A DNA stretch of 64,000 nt from Dinghuibacter silviterrae (GTDB taxonomy: Bacteria > Bacteroidota > Bacteroidia > Chitinophagales > Chitinophagaceae). This document shows positions 46,246 through 55,451 of the stretch, piece by piece. A model generated the notes under the pieces. The model saw only the letters and a program-made list of their open reading frames with translations, did not search any database and was not told the DNA's origin. Numbering within the stretch: the first letter of the stretch is position 1; the number at the start of each line of letters is the position of its first letter. Location of the stretch: NCBI RefSeq assembly GCF_004366355.1, contig NZ_SODV01000001.1, forward strand, positions 1,612,001 to 1,676,000. The letters are read 5' to 3'. The translations under genes were made by a program, and so were the position numbers.

Positions 46246-46530
46246 TCAGATAGTCATAGCTCTGACGTCGGAAGCTCGGCCGCTGTTGTCTTTGTCAATC
46301 CGTTGGTTTGAAAGAAAATAAAAGCCATCTTGGTGGGGTTCGCCGAAACAGGCCAACCTCTCGTTGCCCGGGCTTTCGTCAATGATGTTTAGATTGCCAT
46401 AAATTTCAATGATAGGTTCTTCCATAATGCATAGATTACAGTTTAAGGTGTTTACTGGCTTTCGTAATACAGCACAGCCAAGGGAATCAGCTCGGAATAC
46501 CGCTTCCCATTGATTGATCAAGTTTGCCAT
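46246..46530 (-). CDS. Weakly supported small ORF
   Basis: Frame of 94 codons, or 59 from an internal ATG (MEEPIIEIYGNLNIID). Sequence composition is plausible for a protein but no family is recognised. It is on the same strand as its neighbours. Confidence 0.3.
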   Translation of the reverse strand: MANLINQWEAVFRADSLGCAVLRKPVNTLNCNLCIMEEPIIEIYGNLNIIDESPGNERLACFGEPHQDGFYFLSNQRIDKDNSGRASDVRAMTI

Positions 46531-46944
46531 CCAAAATGAAACACTGATGGTTACCGTTATCCCGCACGTGTAGATCGGGCGAAAAATAGTCCGGGCGCCG
46601 CGCGGTCAAAGCGTTAACCATTTACTATAACACTTGGGAACTGTGCAAAAACCCACCGCGCGGCAAAATATTTGTCAAAATTTTGTCAAATAATGGGGCT
46701 AATCTGAGCAGACCTGATCCGCATCAACGTGGGGGATTCGTGGGTAGAAAAGCGTTTGTTTATCGGTAAAACGTTGTCAACCATGTCATTCGATCTTATT
46801 TCAACATAGAGATTACCAGTTGGAAGGTGTCACTCAAACGAGGTACAGTAAGTAGTTTGTCCTCCACCCAATTGAAAAAATTAATCTCCGGGCCTAGGCT
46901 GACGGAAAAAGCGGCTAAGGCTTGCCGTGAACCCGCAGGAAATA
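46531..46944. other. Non-coding stretch
   Basis: About 414 bases with no open frame I would support. CGCGCGG/CCGCGCG occurs as a widely separated inverted pair near 46597 and 46659, and a TTTGTCAAAATTTTGTCAAA repeat near 46670 might be a binding site. No RNA gene is recognised. Confidence 0.35.
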
Positions 46945-47205
46945 CTAAAAGGCAAGGCTGCCAGCTAGGGATTGCGGAGCGTCGGCCGTAACCGTGACCT
47001 CCGGAACGGTATCTAGCTGCAGAAGATTGTTCATCAACTTTACGATCTGAAACAGCTCGAATTTATTGAGCTGGTTCGGAGTGGGAAGAGACGCGAGCAG
47101 ACGATTCAGCATATGCTGGTTGGGGGTTGACACGTCAGAAATCCTTTCGGGGTGGAAATGCTGAAGGCGCCGGATAATGGTTGCCTGCCGTTGCAAATTC
47201 TGCAA
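46945..47205 (-). CDS. Weakly supported small ORF
   Basis: Frame of 86 codons, mostly helical (NQHMLNRLLASLPTPNQLNK, then FELFQIVKLMNNLLQL). It is unrecognised and could be a fragment of a longer protein. Confidence 0.3.
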   Translation of the reverse strand: MQNLQRQATIIRRLQHFHPERISDVSTPNQHMLNRLLASLPTPNQLNKFELFQIVKLMNNLLQLDTVPEVTVTADAPQSLAGSLAF

Positions 47206-47400
47206 ATCATCTGCGATAGGTATGCGAAATCTAGGTGTTTAAGGTCTTTGCTAAAGTTGTACCTGGACAATCAACAAGGTGGGAATAACCTATCGGTAGG
47301 CAATTTTATTTGAAATAATATTCCGGATTGCAAAAGAAATACTACCAAAACGAGAGCACGAAGAATAAAACTCCGGCTATTTTTGCGGCAAATTTTTAGA

Positions 47401-48090
47401 ATGCTTATCGTAACATGGAATGGCGATTTACTTGAATTTAGGGCCAGTCATGAGATTCAGGTATCCGATTGGAAAGCATACAAATTACCTGCGATTAGTT
47501 CGGAATACGGACTGACGGAAGAATTCGGAGATATCATGTATTATGAGTGGCAGGTGGGAGCCTTTCTATTGAAATATCACGCGTTTAATATCACGAAGGC
47601 GGTGGAGCTGTCCCTAAGGGATAAAATGGATTGCCCCGAATTATATATTTCGGTTTGGGCAGGAAATACCTTTGATTTGAATGGGCTGGGTCGGTTTCGT
47701 CTAAAGCTAAATGAATTCGGACTTTGGCATTTGCCAGTACTGGAGTGGAAGGGGAAATTTCCCCGGCGGCCGATGTGCGGTATTTTTCGGATTCCCTTGT
47801 CCATAGACTTACTAAACACATTGGCGTTTGGGATAGAGGTGTTGGAGCAATTCGCTGAATACGCGTCAGCTGGCAAACCAGTACTTTTTACGTTCAAGAA
47901 TAACCCGGTACTTTCCGCGGTGATGATAAAGGAGGTGGGTGAGTTGATCGGTAAGGACAGGCGGAAAAAGAAAGCGCGGTTGCCTGATATAGAAGACATA
48001 TATCTCGAATCGGTGACAATGGGGCTGGTAATTCAAGCCGTGAAGATGATCGTTGATGCTTCACCTCAATTGAAATTCCCGAATAGGTAA
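47401..48090 (+). CDS. AraC-type sensor-region protein without HTH
   Basis: Protein of 229 residues. The start MLIVTWNGDLLEFRA, then LPAISSEYGLTEEFGD and the motif WQVGAFLLKYHAF, resembles the N-terminal ligand-sensing half of AraC regulators common in Chitinophagaceae. The usual two-HTH C-terminal domain (about 100 residues) is not present; the protein ends in a basic helix segment (GKDRRKKKARLPDIEDIYLE) and a short tail. It is probably a truncated regulator. The ATG at 47401 is preferred over a TTG at 47383. Confidence 0.45.
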   Translation: MLIVTWNGDLLEFRASHEIQVSDWKAYKLPAISSEYGLTEEFGDIMYYEWQVGAFLLKYHAFNITKAVELSLRDKMDCPELYISVWAGNTFDLNGLGRFRLKLNEFGLWHLPVLEWKGKFPRRPMCGIFRIPLSIDLLNTLAFGIEVLEQFAEYASAGKPVLFTFKNNPVLSAVMIKEVGELIGKDRRKKKARLPDIEDIYLESVTMGLVIQAVKMIVDASPQLKFPNR

Positions 48091-48139
48091 CACGGGCTGG
48101 TGAGCTGGATATATATTTGACGTGGAAAAGGGAAACAGC

Positions 48140-48340
48140 GTTCACCACAGGATCATACTGATCCATTCGCCACGGTGAACCCTCGCGAAAATTATAGTCT
48201 GGAAAGCGATTGAAGTAGCGTCAGCTACGAGGAGTATCCTCTTGAGTTATTACATGAACAGGTAGGGACGTAGTGTCGATCCAATCGACTAAAGGGAAAT
48301 TTATGCATCGCCGTGGAGGCAAGAAGGCTGCCACGGGGTG
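48140..48340 (+). ncRNA. Candidate structured RNA, possibly a group II intron domain I remnant
   Basis: Five consecutive hairpins in about 200 non-coding bases: GTTCACC/GGTGAAC (48140-48180) enclosing GGATC/GATCC; GTAGC/GCTAC (48215-48228); GAGGA/TCCTC (48229-48241); GTCGAT/ATCGAC (48275-48289); CCGTGG/CCACGG (48311-48336). GGAAAGCGAT between the first two recalls group II intron domain I, but no domain V, intron boundary or reverse transcriptase is visible. Strand is assigned by the downstream gene. It could also be a leader of the operon at 48433. Confidence 0.4.
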
Positions 48341-48432
48341 CCACAGGTGAACTATTGCCCAGTTATTGAGCTATAATTATTGATATATCCGGGATTTGCC
48401 ATTAAAAAGACGGCCGACTCAAACCGTTCTAT

Positions 48433-51400
48433 ATGCGGAAGATAGCAATCATAATCGGCGCCGGACCTGCCGGCCTGACAGCAGCCTATGAATTATTGAC
48501 CCGTTCGGGCATTCTTCCGGTAATCCTGGAGATGTCCGGGGATATGGGAGGCATTTCAAAGACGGTAAATTATAAAGGAAACCGGATCGATTTCGGCGGT
48601 CACCGGTTCTTTTCGAAATCAGACCGGGTGATGGAGTGGTGGCTGAATATCATGCCCATGGAAGATGATGGTAATACGGAAATTTCTTATCATGGTCAAA
48701 AGCGGCCGGTAAACCAACAAAAAGAAATTACCTCGGACGCAGACCCCAATAAAGTTATGTTATTAAGGCGTCGGATCTCAAGGATCTATTTTCTGAGGCG
48801 GTTCTTTCGTTATCCGATGCAGCTTAGCCTAGATACCCTGCGAAAGCTGGGCATGTGGCGGACAGTGATGATCCTACTGTCCTACCTAAAAGCCTGGCTG
48901 TTCCCCCGGCGGCCGGAAAGAAATCTGGAGGATTTTTTTATCAATCGATTTGGCAAGACACTATATCAGCTTTTCTTCCGTGATTACACGGAAAAGGTTT
49001 GGGGCGTATCCTGTCGAAAGATCCCCCCGGAATGGGGGGCTCAACGGATCAAAGGGGTTTCGGTGAGTAAGGCGGTAGCCCATGCGCTTCGCTCGATCAC
49101 TGGGAAGAACGGCAAAGGGATCGCGCAAAAGGGAACCGAGACAAGCTTGATTGAGCGATTTTTATATCCGAAGTGGGGTCCGGGGCAGCTGTGGGAGGAG
49201 GTGGCAAGGCTAATAGTCGAAAAAGGCGGCGTGATTCACACCTATAAGCAAGTAGACCGGATCTTCGGGGCGGATGGCCTGGTGCAGGCGGTGGAGACGA
49301 TTGACCCACGGGACGGTAAACGGGAGTTTTTTGAAGGAGACTATTTCTTCTCGACGATGCCTATCAAGAACCTTGTGGCGGGAATGGATGGGCTGGCACC
49401 CGCGGAAGTGAGAGAGGTGGCTCAGGGGTTGAAATATCGGGATTTTATTACGGTGGGGGTGTTATTGCAAAAGATGGCTGTCCAAAATCCGTTGAAAGAC
49501 ACTTGGATATATATTCAAGAACCAGGGATGCGGGTAGGGAGAATCCAGCTATTTCATAACTGGAGCCCCTTCATGGTAAAAGACCCAGGGACAATATGGC
49601 TAGGGATGGAGTATTTCTGTACTACGGGCAATGACTTGTGGTCCCTCAAGGATGAGGAGCTATTGGAGCTGGCGATGCGGGAGCTGGGACAGATGGGTTT
49701 GGCAAATAGTGAAGACGTATTGGACGGCTGTGTATTGAGAATGGAGAAAACCTACCCTGCGTATTTTGGCACATACGATCAATTTCCAGTATTGCGATCC
49801 TTCCTGGATGGATGGGAGAACCTGTTCCCGATTGGACGTAACGGAATGCATAAATATAACAATTCCGATCATTCCATGTTGACCGCGATGGTCTCGGTGG
49901 ACAATATCGTAGCTGGAGTGACAGATAAGACAAATATTTGGGCGGTGAATACGGAGCAAGAATACCATGAAGAAGTAAAGGAAAAGGAAAAAGGAGCGAC
50001 GGCACCGGAGGCTGTCACAGGGGCTGTCGTAGAAGACAGTGGTGGATTTGGGGCGTTTGTATTTCGGCAGAACCGAAAGGTGGTTTGGTGGAGTGCCATT
50101 ATATTATTATTAGAGTTCATATTCTTCAAGACCCTCTACCCTTTTGCAAATTTTATATTTGACTCGCATATCTATATTGACAGCGCCGAAAGAGGGCTTG
50201 CAATTAACGTTTGGCCGACGGGCTATTCCAAGTTTCTTTCACTGATACATTTCTTTAGTCATTCAGACATGGTCCTGGTCTTCGTTCAATATCTCCTATT
50301 GGAAGCTACAGCCCTTTATCTTTATTTTACGATCTTATACTTCCTACAGCCAGGAAGGTGGAGTAAATCAATTATCCTTTTCTTTATTCTATGTAACCCG
50401 GCATTTCTGAGTATTAGCAATTATGTGTTAAGTGACGCGCTATTTCTGTCGCTAAGCCTGGTCTGGTTCGCGCAGTTGATCTGGCTGATCTATCGACCAA
50501 AGTGGGCGACAATCATATTCAACGCCGTCATCTTACTTCTACTGTTCACAATCCGTTACCAGGCGTTATATTATCCACTGATAACAATAGTGGTGATGTG
50601 GATTTGCCGGATGCCTATCCGGGTTCGGCTGGCAGGAATATTCTTCACCGTTTTATTACTTGGTCTATTTATAAACAGTCAGATGAGGGCATACAAGGCC
50701 ATTTCAGGTAAGGCACAATTCTCAGCCTTTAGCGGCTGGCAACTGGCCAGCAATGCCATGCTAATGTACCGGCATCTGCCGGGTGAGCCAGACGACGAAA
50801 TGCCCGGAAAGTTTAAGCCTTTGCATCGGTTGGTTGTTAGCACACTGGATTCATTCAACAGGACGATCTACAGGCCGGATTCCGCCGCGCAGATCTTCTA
50901 CCTATGGGATAAAGGCAGCCCTCTGATCAAATATTTTCGGGCGGGATTTAGACTGAATCAGAATCCCAACTCCTTTTTCACATCCTGGGCTGCCATTGCT
51001 CCGTTGTACCAGGAATACGGGCTATACCTGATCAAAAAGCATCCTGCGGCGTACCTGCAATATTTTGTCGGCCAAAATTTAATATGGTATGCCGAGCCAG
51101 CTACAGAGTTCTTGGGGGTTTATGATCACGGTACTGATTCGGTGAGCGAATTAGAGCAACGCTGGTTCGGGTATGAATCAAAACAGATACAATCTTCGTC
51201 CAACCGGATATTGTATATAGACGACATCTATCCTGCACTTTCGGCAATTATTAAAATGGCCTTTATTGTAGGGGCGATCGGCTTTTTGTTCTTTGGCGGC
51301 ATAAAGCAAAGCCCGGCGACTTATAGGCTATTGTTAATGATCGTCGGGTTATTCTGGACGCTTGACCTTGGTTTTAGTCTACTGGCATCACCGGTCGTAC

Positions 51401-51537
51401 TGAGATATCAATTGTTTCAACTATCTGTCGAGGTCATTTTCGGAACTATGTTCCTGGAATATATCTTTCGATTGGAAGACAAAAAAGTAGCGAGGCTAGA
51501 AACTGGGAAAGGTGGCATCATCTTGCAGCAGGGGTAA
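48433..51537 (+). CDS. Fusion: flavin oxidoreductase plus GT-C-like membrane domain
   Basis: Protein of 1034 residues in two parts. Residues 1 to about 520 are an NAD(P)/FAD-dependent oxidoreductase of the amine oxidase / UDP-galactopyranose mutase type: dinucleotide motif [36 protein letters not shown], and the C-terminal flavin-contact region [19 protein letters not shown] linker (about 525-550) rich in Glu and Ala leads to about ten membrane helices (551-1010) with an acidic first loop ([21 protein letters not shown]), like GT-C glycosyltransferases. The two halves normally occur as separate proteins of polysaccharide or lipid-glycan pathways. The reading frame is continuous. The thioredoxin-like gene follows after 25 bases. 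Confidence 0.8.
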   Translation: MRKIAIIIGAGPAGLTAAYELLTRSGILPVILEMSGDMGGISKTVNYKGNRIDFGGHRFFSKSDRVMEWWLNIMPMEDDGNTEISYHGQKRPVNQQKEITSDADPNKVMLLRRRISRIYFLRRFFRYPMQLSLDTLRKLGMWRTVMILLSYLKAWLFPRRPERNLEDFFINRFGKTLYQLFFRDYTEKVWGVSCRKIPPEWGAQRIKGVSVSKAVAHALRSITGKNGKGIAQKGTETSLIERFLYPKWGPGQLWEEVARLIVEKGGVIHTYKQVDRIFGADGLVQAVETIDPRDGKREFFEGDYFFSTMPIKNLVAGMDGLAPAEVREVAQGLKYRDFITVGVLLQKMAVQNPLKDTWIYIQEPGMRVGRIQLFHNWSPFMVKDPGTIWLGMEYFCTTGNDLWSLKDEELLELAMRELGQMGLANSEDVLDGCVLRMEKTYPAYFGTYDQFPVLRSFLDGWENLFPIGRNGMHKYNNSDHSMLTAMVSVDNIVAGVTDKTNIWAVNTEQEYHEEVKEKEKGATAPEAVTGAVVEDSGGFGAFVFRQNRKVVWWSAIILLLEFIFFKTLYPFANFIFDSHIYIDSAERGLAINVWPTGYSKFLSLIHFFSHSDMVLVFVQYLLLEATALYLYFTILYFLQPGRWSKSIILFFILCNPAFLSISNYVLSDALFLSLSLVWFAQLIWLIYRPKWATIIFNAVILLLLFTIRYQALYYPLITIVVMWICRMPIRVRLAGIFFTVLLLGLFINSQMRAYKAISGKAQFSAFSGWQLASNAMLMYRHLPGEPDDEMPGKFKPLHRLVVSTLDSFNRTIYRPDSAAQIFYLWDKGSPLIKYFRAGFRLNQNPNSFFTSWAAIAPLYQEYGLYLIKKHPAAYLQYFVGQNLIWYAEPATEFLGVYDHGTDSVSELEQRWFGYESKQIQSSSNRILYIDDIYPALSAIIKMAFIVGAIGFLFFGGIKQSPATYRLLLMIVGLFWTLDLGFSLLASPVVLRYQLFQLSVEVIFGTMFLEYIFRLEDKKVARLETGKGGIILQQG

Positions 51538-51562
51538 AGAATGTACACTGACAATTACTGCT

Positions 51563-52063
51563 ATGTTATTAAACCTTTTTCAACAGAGAATTAGGATGGC
51601 TCTGACTGTAGCCATCGCATTGGGCGCATTATCCTGTCAGCGAACGCGGTCTGTTCCTATGACTGACTTTTCTTTATTACTTATTGACAGCACGACGATA
51701 ATGAGTTCCCGAAACATTCCGAACGGTGAGCCAGTCATGATCATATATTTTAGCCCGGATTGTGATCATTGCCAGCAATTAACCGATAGCCTGTTGGCTA
51801 ATGTCCGGTCGTTTGCTACGACGAGAATATATTTTATCACGATCGACCCCTTCGACAGACTTAGAGTATTCAATTCGCACTACCACATTTTCAAATATCC
51901 AAATATTGTCCTTGGAAGAGACTATGAATACTCCTTCGTGAACGAATTGAAGCCAACGGGAACACCATGGGTTTTCATCTATAACTCTCACAAAGATCTT
52001 AAAGCAATCTATCCGAGCATCACAAATGTCCACAATCTGATCAATACTATTAAGTCTATTTAA
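51563..52063 (+). CDS. Thioredoxin-like lipoprotein
   Basis: Envelope protein of 166 residues. The N-terminal helix ends in ALSC (Cys 25), a near-lipobox, so it is probably a periplasmic lipoprotein. The thioredoxin fold shows the active site CDHC (Cys 67, Cys 70) in YFSPDCDHCQQL and the cis-proline loop PTGTPWVFIY. It begins after the fusion gene; the next gene (MauE/DoxX) starts one base after its stop, suggesting the two form a redox pair delivering or removing electrons in the periplasm. Starting at 51512 would overlap the previous gene; 51563 gives a proper signal. Confidence 0.8.
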   Translation: MLLNLFQQRIRMALTVAIALGALSCQRTRSVPMTDFSLLLIDSTTIMSSRNIPNGEPVMIIYFSPDCDHCQQLTDSLLANVRSFATTRIYFITIDPFDRLRVFNSHYHIFKYPNIVLGRDYEYSFVNELKPTGTPWVFIYNSHKDLKAIYPSITNVHNLINTIKSI

Positions 52064-52064
52064 T

Positions 52065-52529
52065 ATGAAGCGCGAAACCATCTTAACAATCATCACTTTT
52101 CTATTCGGTCTGTTATTTCTATATACCGGCGGGATCAAGCTGTTGACTTATAAATCTTTTGTCTGGGACCTGGGTCGGGACCCATATATAGGAACGGGTA
52201 TAGCCAACGTGGTCGGTGTAGCGCTTCCTGTAATTGAGATTGTCGTTGGTACCATGGTCCTGGTCGACCGAACAAGGAAGTGGGGGCTATGGTTCTCGCT
52301 GCTGCTTATGACCGTGTTCACCATTTATGTTCGTTGGATGATTAACGATCCGACAAGGCACTGTACTTGCGGCGGTGTGATTCGTGCCATGACGTGGAGA
52401 CAGCATTTTTGGTTCAATATGGGATTTGCCATTCTGGCTGCGGTTGGTGTTTGGTTGGTCTCATCGAAATCCAAATATTCTTGGAATGCAGGCCGATTTT
52501 CACGTGAGAAGAAATATGACACGGCATGA
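52065..52529 (+). CDS. MauE/DoxX-family redox-associated membrane protein
   Basis: Inner-membrane protein of 154 residues with four helices, the MauE/DoxX layout (FGLLFLYTGGIKLLTYKSF, GVALPVIEIVVGTMVLV). A Cys-x-Cys pair (100 and 102, in RHCTCGGV) sits in the loop before the last helix, the position where MauE-type proteins carry redox cysteines. MauE-like proteins are thought to work with thioredoxin-like partners in disulfide formation; the preceding thioredoxin-like lipoprotein fits. The array begins 84 bases downstream. Confidence 0.8.
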   Translation: MKRETILTIITFLFGLLFLYTGGIKLLTYKSFVWDLGRDPYIGTGIANVVGVALPVIEIVVGTMVLVDRTRKWGLWFSLLLMTVFTIYVRWMINDPTRHCTCGGVIRAMTWRQHFWFNMGFAILAAVGVWLVSSKSKYSWNAGRFSREKKYDTA

Positions 52530-52613
52530 GCAGCTTCAACTGCATCAATCCGTTACCTGGATGGAATAATAGGTCTTAATCGCGATGATATTATGATTTA
52601 AAAATTAACTATT

Positions 52614-52905
52614 ATGCGAAATACAAAAATATTCATTGGCGTTATCTGTTTGCTAATCGCAGCAATTGGAGTGTCAGCAATGTGAGCCAATACAAGAACC
52701 TCATTTACTTACTACTATGAGATTACGGCGGGTAATCCGTCGACTTGTCAGTCGATTTTTTTAGACAACGATCCACTTTGCGGTACAGTCGGCGCAAATT
52801 CATGCAATATTGAAATTCCACTGATTGGGATGAGCCAAGTTTTTCTAATAAATAGCTTATTAACTAGAGACTGTGAAGATCCGCTTCTTTATGATGATTA
52901 TTAAA
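52614..52905 (+). pseudogene. First array copy, inactivated by nonsense and frameshift
   Basis: A recognisable member of the array family: MRNTKIFIGVICLLIAAIGV signal region, then TRTSFTYYYEITAGNPSTC. Codon 24 is TGA (52683-52685) where an intact copy has Arg or Lys; one base change from AGA would explain it. A second lesion is an extra T near 52860, which breaks the frame before the conserved end RDCEDPL. Cys 12, 45, 56 and 64 are still in register. Confidence 0.85.
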
Positions 52906-53184
52906 TCTCAAATGCAAATAATTCTTCGCCGAAAATTAAACCTAGGTTGAGAAGGACTAAAATATTTTGAGGTCTTCCATTTGCTTGCTGAAATTGATAA
53001 CAAAAAAAATAATGATATAGATTCCGCTGAACATATTGTTGCAACAACTCTCGGTCCTTGCTATAGCTAGGCAGGACAGGGTGCGGAGGGGGCAGGCTCC
53101 GCAAATTAAAAACCGGCTCCGGGAATGAAGCCGAAAACCTGAAACAAAGTAGGCATTATCAAACAAAATTAAACCTAAATCGTT

Positions 53185-53469
53185 ATGAAAATGACAAAAC
53201 TTTTCATCGCCGGTGTTTGCCTTTTGGCTGCCGGTATCGGTGTCGCAGCTACTAAGGCGCACACCAAGACCTCTTTCACTTATTATTATGAGACAACGGT
53301 GGGCAGCCCCTCGACCTGCGCAACCGTAGTGTTGTCTACGGATCCGGTTTGCGTTACCACCGCACAGAATGCCTGTGATGTTACGATCAATTCGACAATT
53401 GGTACCCGCCAATTGTTTCTGAGCGAAAACATTTTGGGTGACTGCATCACTCCGCTGACGAAGCAATAG
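53185..53469 (+). CDS. Four-Cys exported protein, array copy 2
   Basis: 94 residues. Signal peptide (MKMTKLFIAGVCLLAAGIGVA), then TSFTYYYETTVGSPSTC, DPVC, NAC, GTRQLFLSE and GDCITPL. Cys at 12 (in the signal core, not a lipobox), 45, 56, 64 and 87; the four mature cysteines could form two disulfides. First intact copy of the array. A GC-rich hairpin (TGCGGAG/CTCCGCA, 53082-53103) lies upstream and a terminator-like hairpin downstream. Confidence 0.8.
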   Translation: MKMTKLFIAGVCLLAAGIGVAATKAHTKTSFTYYYETTVGSPSTCATVVLSTDPVCVTTAQNACDVTINSTIGTRQLFLSENILGDCITPLTKQ

Positions 53470-53480
53470 GCTGGCTTTTT

Positions 53481-53513
53481 GGTGGCAACGTCCGAAAGGA
53501 GTTGCCACCTTTT
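53481..53513 (+). terminator. Recurrent hairpin after array copy 2
   Basis: GGTGGCAAC (53481-53489) / GTTGCCACC (53501-53509) followed by TTTT. The same motif recurs, partly degraded, at about 54270 and 55381, and intact at 56101-56127. Confidence 0.7.
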
Positions 53514-53554
53514 AAAATTGTAGGCGATATATAACCAATCTAACGTTAATAATT

Positions 53555-53836
53555 ATGAGAAGACTTAGAATCATTGTTCCTGGTGCCTGTATTTTGGCTG
53601 TCGGAATCGCGGTAGCAGCAACTAAGGCAAATGCGAAATTGGTTTATACGTACTACTACGAGTCAATAGTGGGAAGCCCTTCTACTTGCGCTATCATCCT
53701 CCAATCCGAACCTTCGTTTTGCCTCCTTACAGGAAATATCCCCTGCACCGAAAGCATCAGCGGCATCGGCACACGTCAGCTGTTCCTGAGCGAGGATGCT
53801 CAAGGCCTCTGTGTGACTCCGCTGACCTGGGAATAA
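53555..53836 (+). CDS. Four-Cys exported protein, array copy 3
   Basis: 93 residues; the most divergent N-terminus (MRRLRIIVPGACILAVGIAVA). Cys 45, 56, 64 and 86 are kept, as are YTYYYESIVGSPSTC and GTRQLFLSED. The DP.C motif is altered to EPSFC. Same period as its neighbours. Confidence 0.8.
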   Translation: MRRLRIIVPGACILAVGIAVAATKANAKLVYTYYYESIVGSPSTCAIILQSEPSFCLLTGNIPCTESISGIGTRQLFLSEDAQGLCVTPLTWE

Positions 53837-53964
53837 ATAGACAGGCTTGAAAACCGTCAACATAACCGAATGGGGTAGCCCGGCTTTTAAGGAAGTAGAC
53901 AAATGAGGAAATGGGAGTGCAATTTCCGAGAAGGTCAACGTTTAAGAAATCAACTTTCATCGTT

Positions 53965-54254
53965 ATGAAAAGGAAAAAATACATTCTTGCCGGTTTATGT
54001 CTGATGTCTGCTGGAATCGGTGTAGCAGCTGCCAATTCGAACACAAAGAGCAGGTTTACTTATTATTATGAGGCGATGATAGGATTTCCGTCTACTTGCG
54101 CGAAGGTGGTGTTGACTGCAAACCCGGGATGCGACACAACCTCTGTGATTCCTTGCAACATTATCATCAATCCAGTGTTTGGTACGCGGCAATTATTTTT
54201 TTAAGAGAAGATCCAAATGCTGGCAATTGCAAGGCCCCAATGTTCAAGGAGTAG
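53965..54254 (+). pseudogene. Array copy 4, frameshifted in a T run
   Basis: The frame from 53965 stops at 54204, after GTRQLFF, within a run of seven T (about 54196-54202). Removing two T (or adding one) restores LREDPNAGNCKAPMFKE and a stop at 54254, the normal family end with the last Cys. Either the copy is dead, or the tract varies in length or is read by slippage. Cys 12, 45, 56 and 64 are intact; the last Cys is lost in the frame as written. Confidence 0.7.
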
Positions 54255-54339
54255 ATCATTTTTGGTATAGGTGGCAACGCCTGAAAGAAATGGAGTCTAA
54301 TAACGTTTTTGTAACTATAAAAAAAATCACCAAATCAGC

Positions 54340-54621
54340 ATGAAAAAGACAAAAATCCTTCTCGTGAGTCTATGTCTGCTGGCCTCTGGGATCGGTATCG
54401 CAGCCACCAAGTCGAAAGCAAAGACTTCATTTACGTATTACTTTGAAATGACGGTGGGAAGCCCTTCTACTTGTGCAACCGTAATTTTTGCACAAGATCC
54501 GGTATGTAGCACAACGACTACAGTTGCTTGCAATATGACAGTTGTAGGTGTCGGAACACGACAACTGTTCTTGAGCGAGGATGGAAAGGGAAATTGTATT
54601 ACACCACTTTATTTACGTTAG
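54340..54621 (+). CDS. Four-Cys exported protein, array copy 5
   Basis: 93 residues. Signal MKKTKILLVSLCLLASGIGIA, then TSFTYYFEMTVGSPSTC, DPVC, VAC, VGTRQLFLSEDGKGNC and ITPL. Cys at 12, 45, 56, 64 and 86. It is the copy closest to array copy 2 in the central region. Confidence 0.8.
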   Translation: MKKTKILLVSLCLLASGIGIAATKSKAKTSFTYYFEMTVGSPSTCATVIFAQDPVCSTTTTVACNMTVVGVGTRQLFLSEDGKGNCITPLYLR

Positions 54622-54709
54622 GCTTAAATTTTAAGGTAGTGGGCCAGTATACCTGTGGAGTTGGTACCTTTCAAAAAGGCATATTGCATTTCAAGAAAAA
54701 AGATTATTT

Positions 54710-54997
54710 ATGAAAAAGACAAAAGCATTTCTTGCTGGTCTTTGCTTACTAGTGGCAGGGACCGGGATCGCAGCAACTAAGGCGGAACTGAAAACATCTT
54801 TCACTTATTACTTTGAGTTGACAGTGGGGAATCCAGCAACTTGCCAAACAGTGGTAGGATCAATGGACCCAGGCTGCGACACCACTTCCTTATTTGCTTG
54901 CAACGTAACTATCGATAATGAGATAGGTACACGGCAATTATTTCTTAGAGAAAATCCCATTACAGGCAATTGCACAACACCGTTGTTTAGACCATAG
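54710..54997 (+). CDS. Four-Cys exported protein, array copy 6
   Basis: 95 residues. Signal MKKTKAFLAGLCLLVAGTGIA, TSFTYYFELTVGNPATC, DPGC, FAC, IGTRQLFLRENPITGNC and TTPL. Cys at 12, 45, 56, 64 and 88. Its LREN ending is the model used to judge the frameshift in copy 4. Confidence 0.8.
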   Translation: MKKTKAFLAGLCLLVAGTGIAATKAELKTSFTYYFELTVGNPATCQTVVGSMDPGCDTTSLFACNVTIDNEIGTRQLFLRENPITGNCTTPLFRP

Positions 54998-55081
54998 ATC
55001 AGTTAGTGTTTCCGTTGCATCGGAAAATAGTGATGCCATATACAAATATTAGGAATCATCCGAAAAAACCACCTAGTCACT

Positions 55082-55363
55082 ATGAAAAAGACAAATATTT
55101 TTATTGCCGGCATATGTCTGTTGGCTGCAATTATCTGCGTAGCAGCCACCAGAGCAAATACCAAGACTTCATTCACGTATTATATTGAGGTTGCCATGGG
55201 GGACCCAACTAGTTGTATATCAATAGTCTTGGACAATGATCCGCACTGCAGTATATTTTACAGCACGCCTTGCGATATAACCATTCTTCCCTTCGGAATC
55301 CGTGAACTATTTCTGGTCAGGGACGCGGATGGAAATTGTAAAGTACCGCTGTCACTAGACTGA
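55082..55363 (+). CDS. Four-Cys exported protein, array copy 7
   Basis: 93 residues. Signal MKKTNIFIAGICLLAAIICVA with an extra Cys at 19, then TSFTYYIEVAMGDPTSC, DPHC, TPC, GIRELFLVRDADGNC and KVPL. It has Arg in the position where the first copy carries TGA. Diverged from the others between residues 57 and 72. Confidence 0.8.
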   Translation: MKKTNIFIAGICLLAAIICVAATRANTKTSFTYYIEVAMGDPTSCISIVLDNDPHCSIFYSTPCDITILPFGIRELFLVRDADGNCKVPLSLD

Positions 55364-55451
55364 TCGCCACTTTAAGTATAGTGGCACAAAGCGAGCGGAA
55401 CTGCCACCCCATTAAATACTGGGCACCAGTAGGCTGTTAATTTTTGCAGTT

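Larger units (their letters stand above)
31854..48432. mobile_element. Putative integrative mobilizable element or remnant
   Basis: AT-richer DNA between tRNA-Ala and the 48.4-kb operon. It carries an oriT-like region, an accessory mobilization protein, a relaxase and a coupling ATPase, with unknown cargo on both sides. No integrase, transposase or type IV secretion genes are visible, and I found no copy of the tRNA 3' end at the right side. The limits given are the range of anomalous DNA, not mapped ends. Transfer would need a helper conjugation system. Confidence 0.5.
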
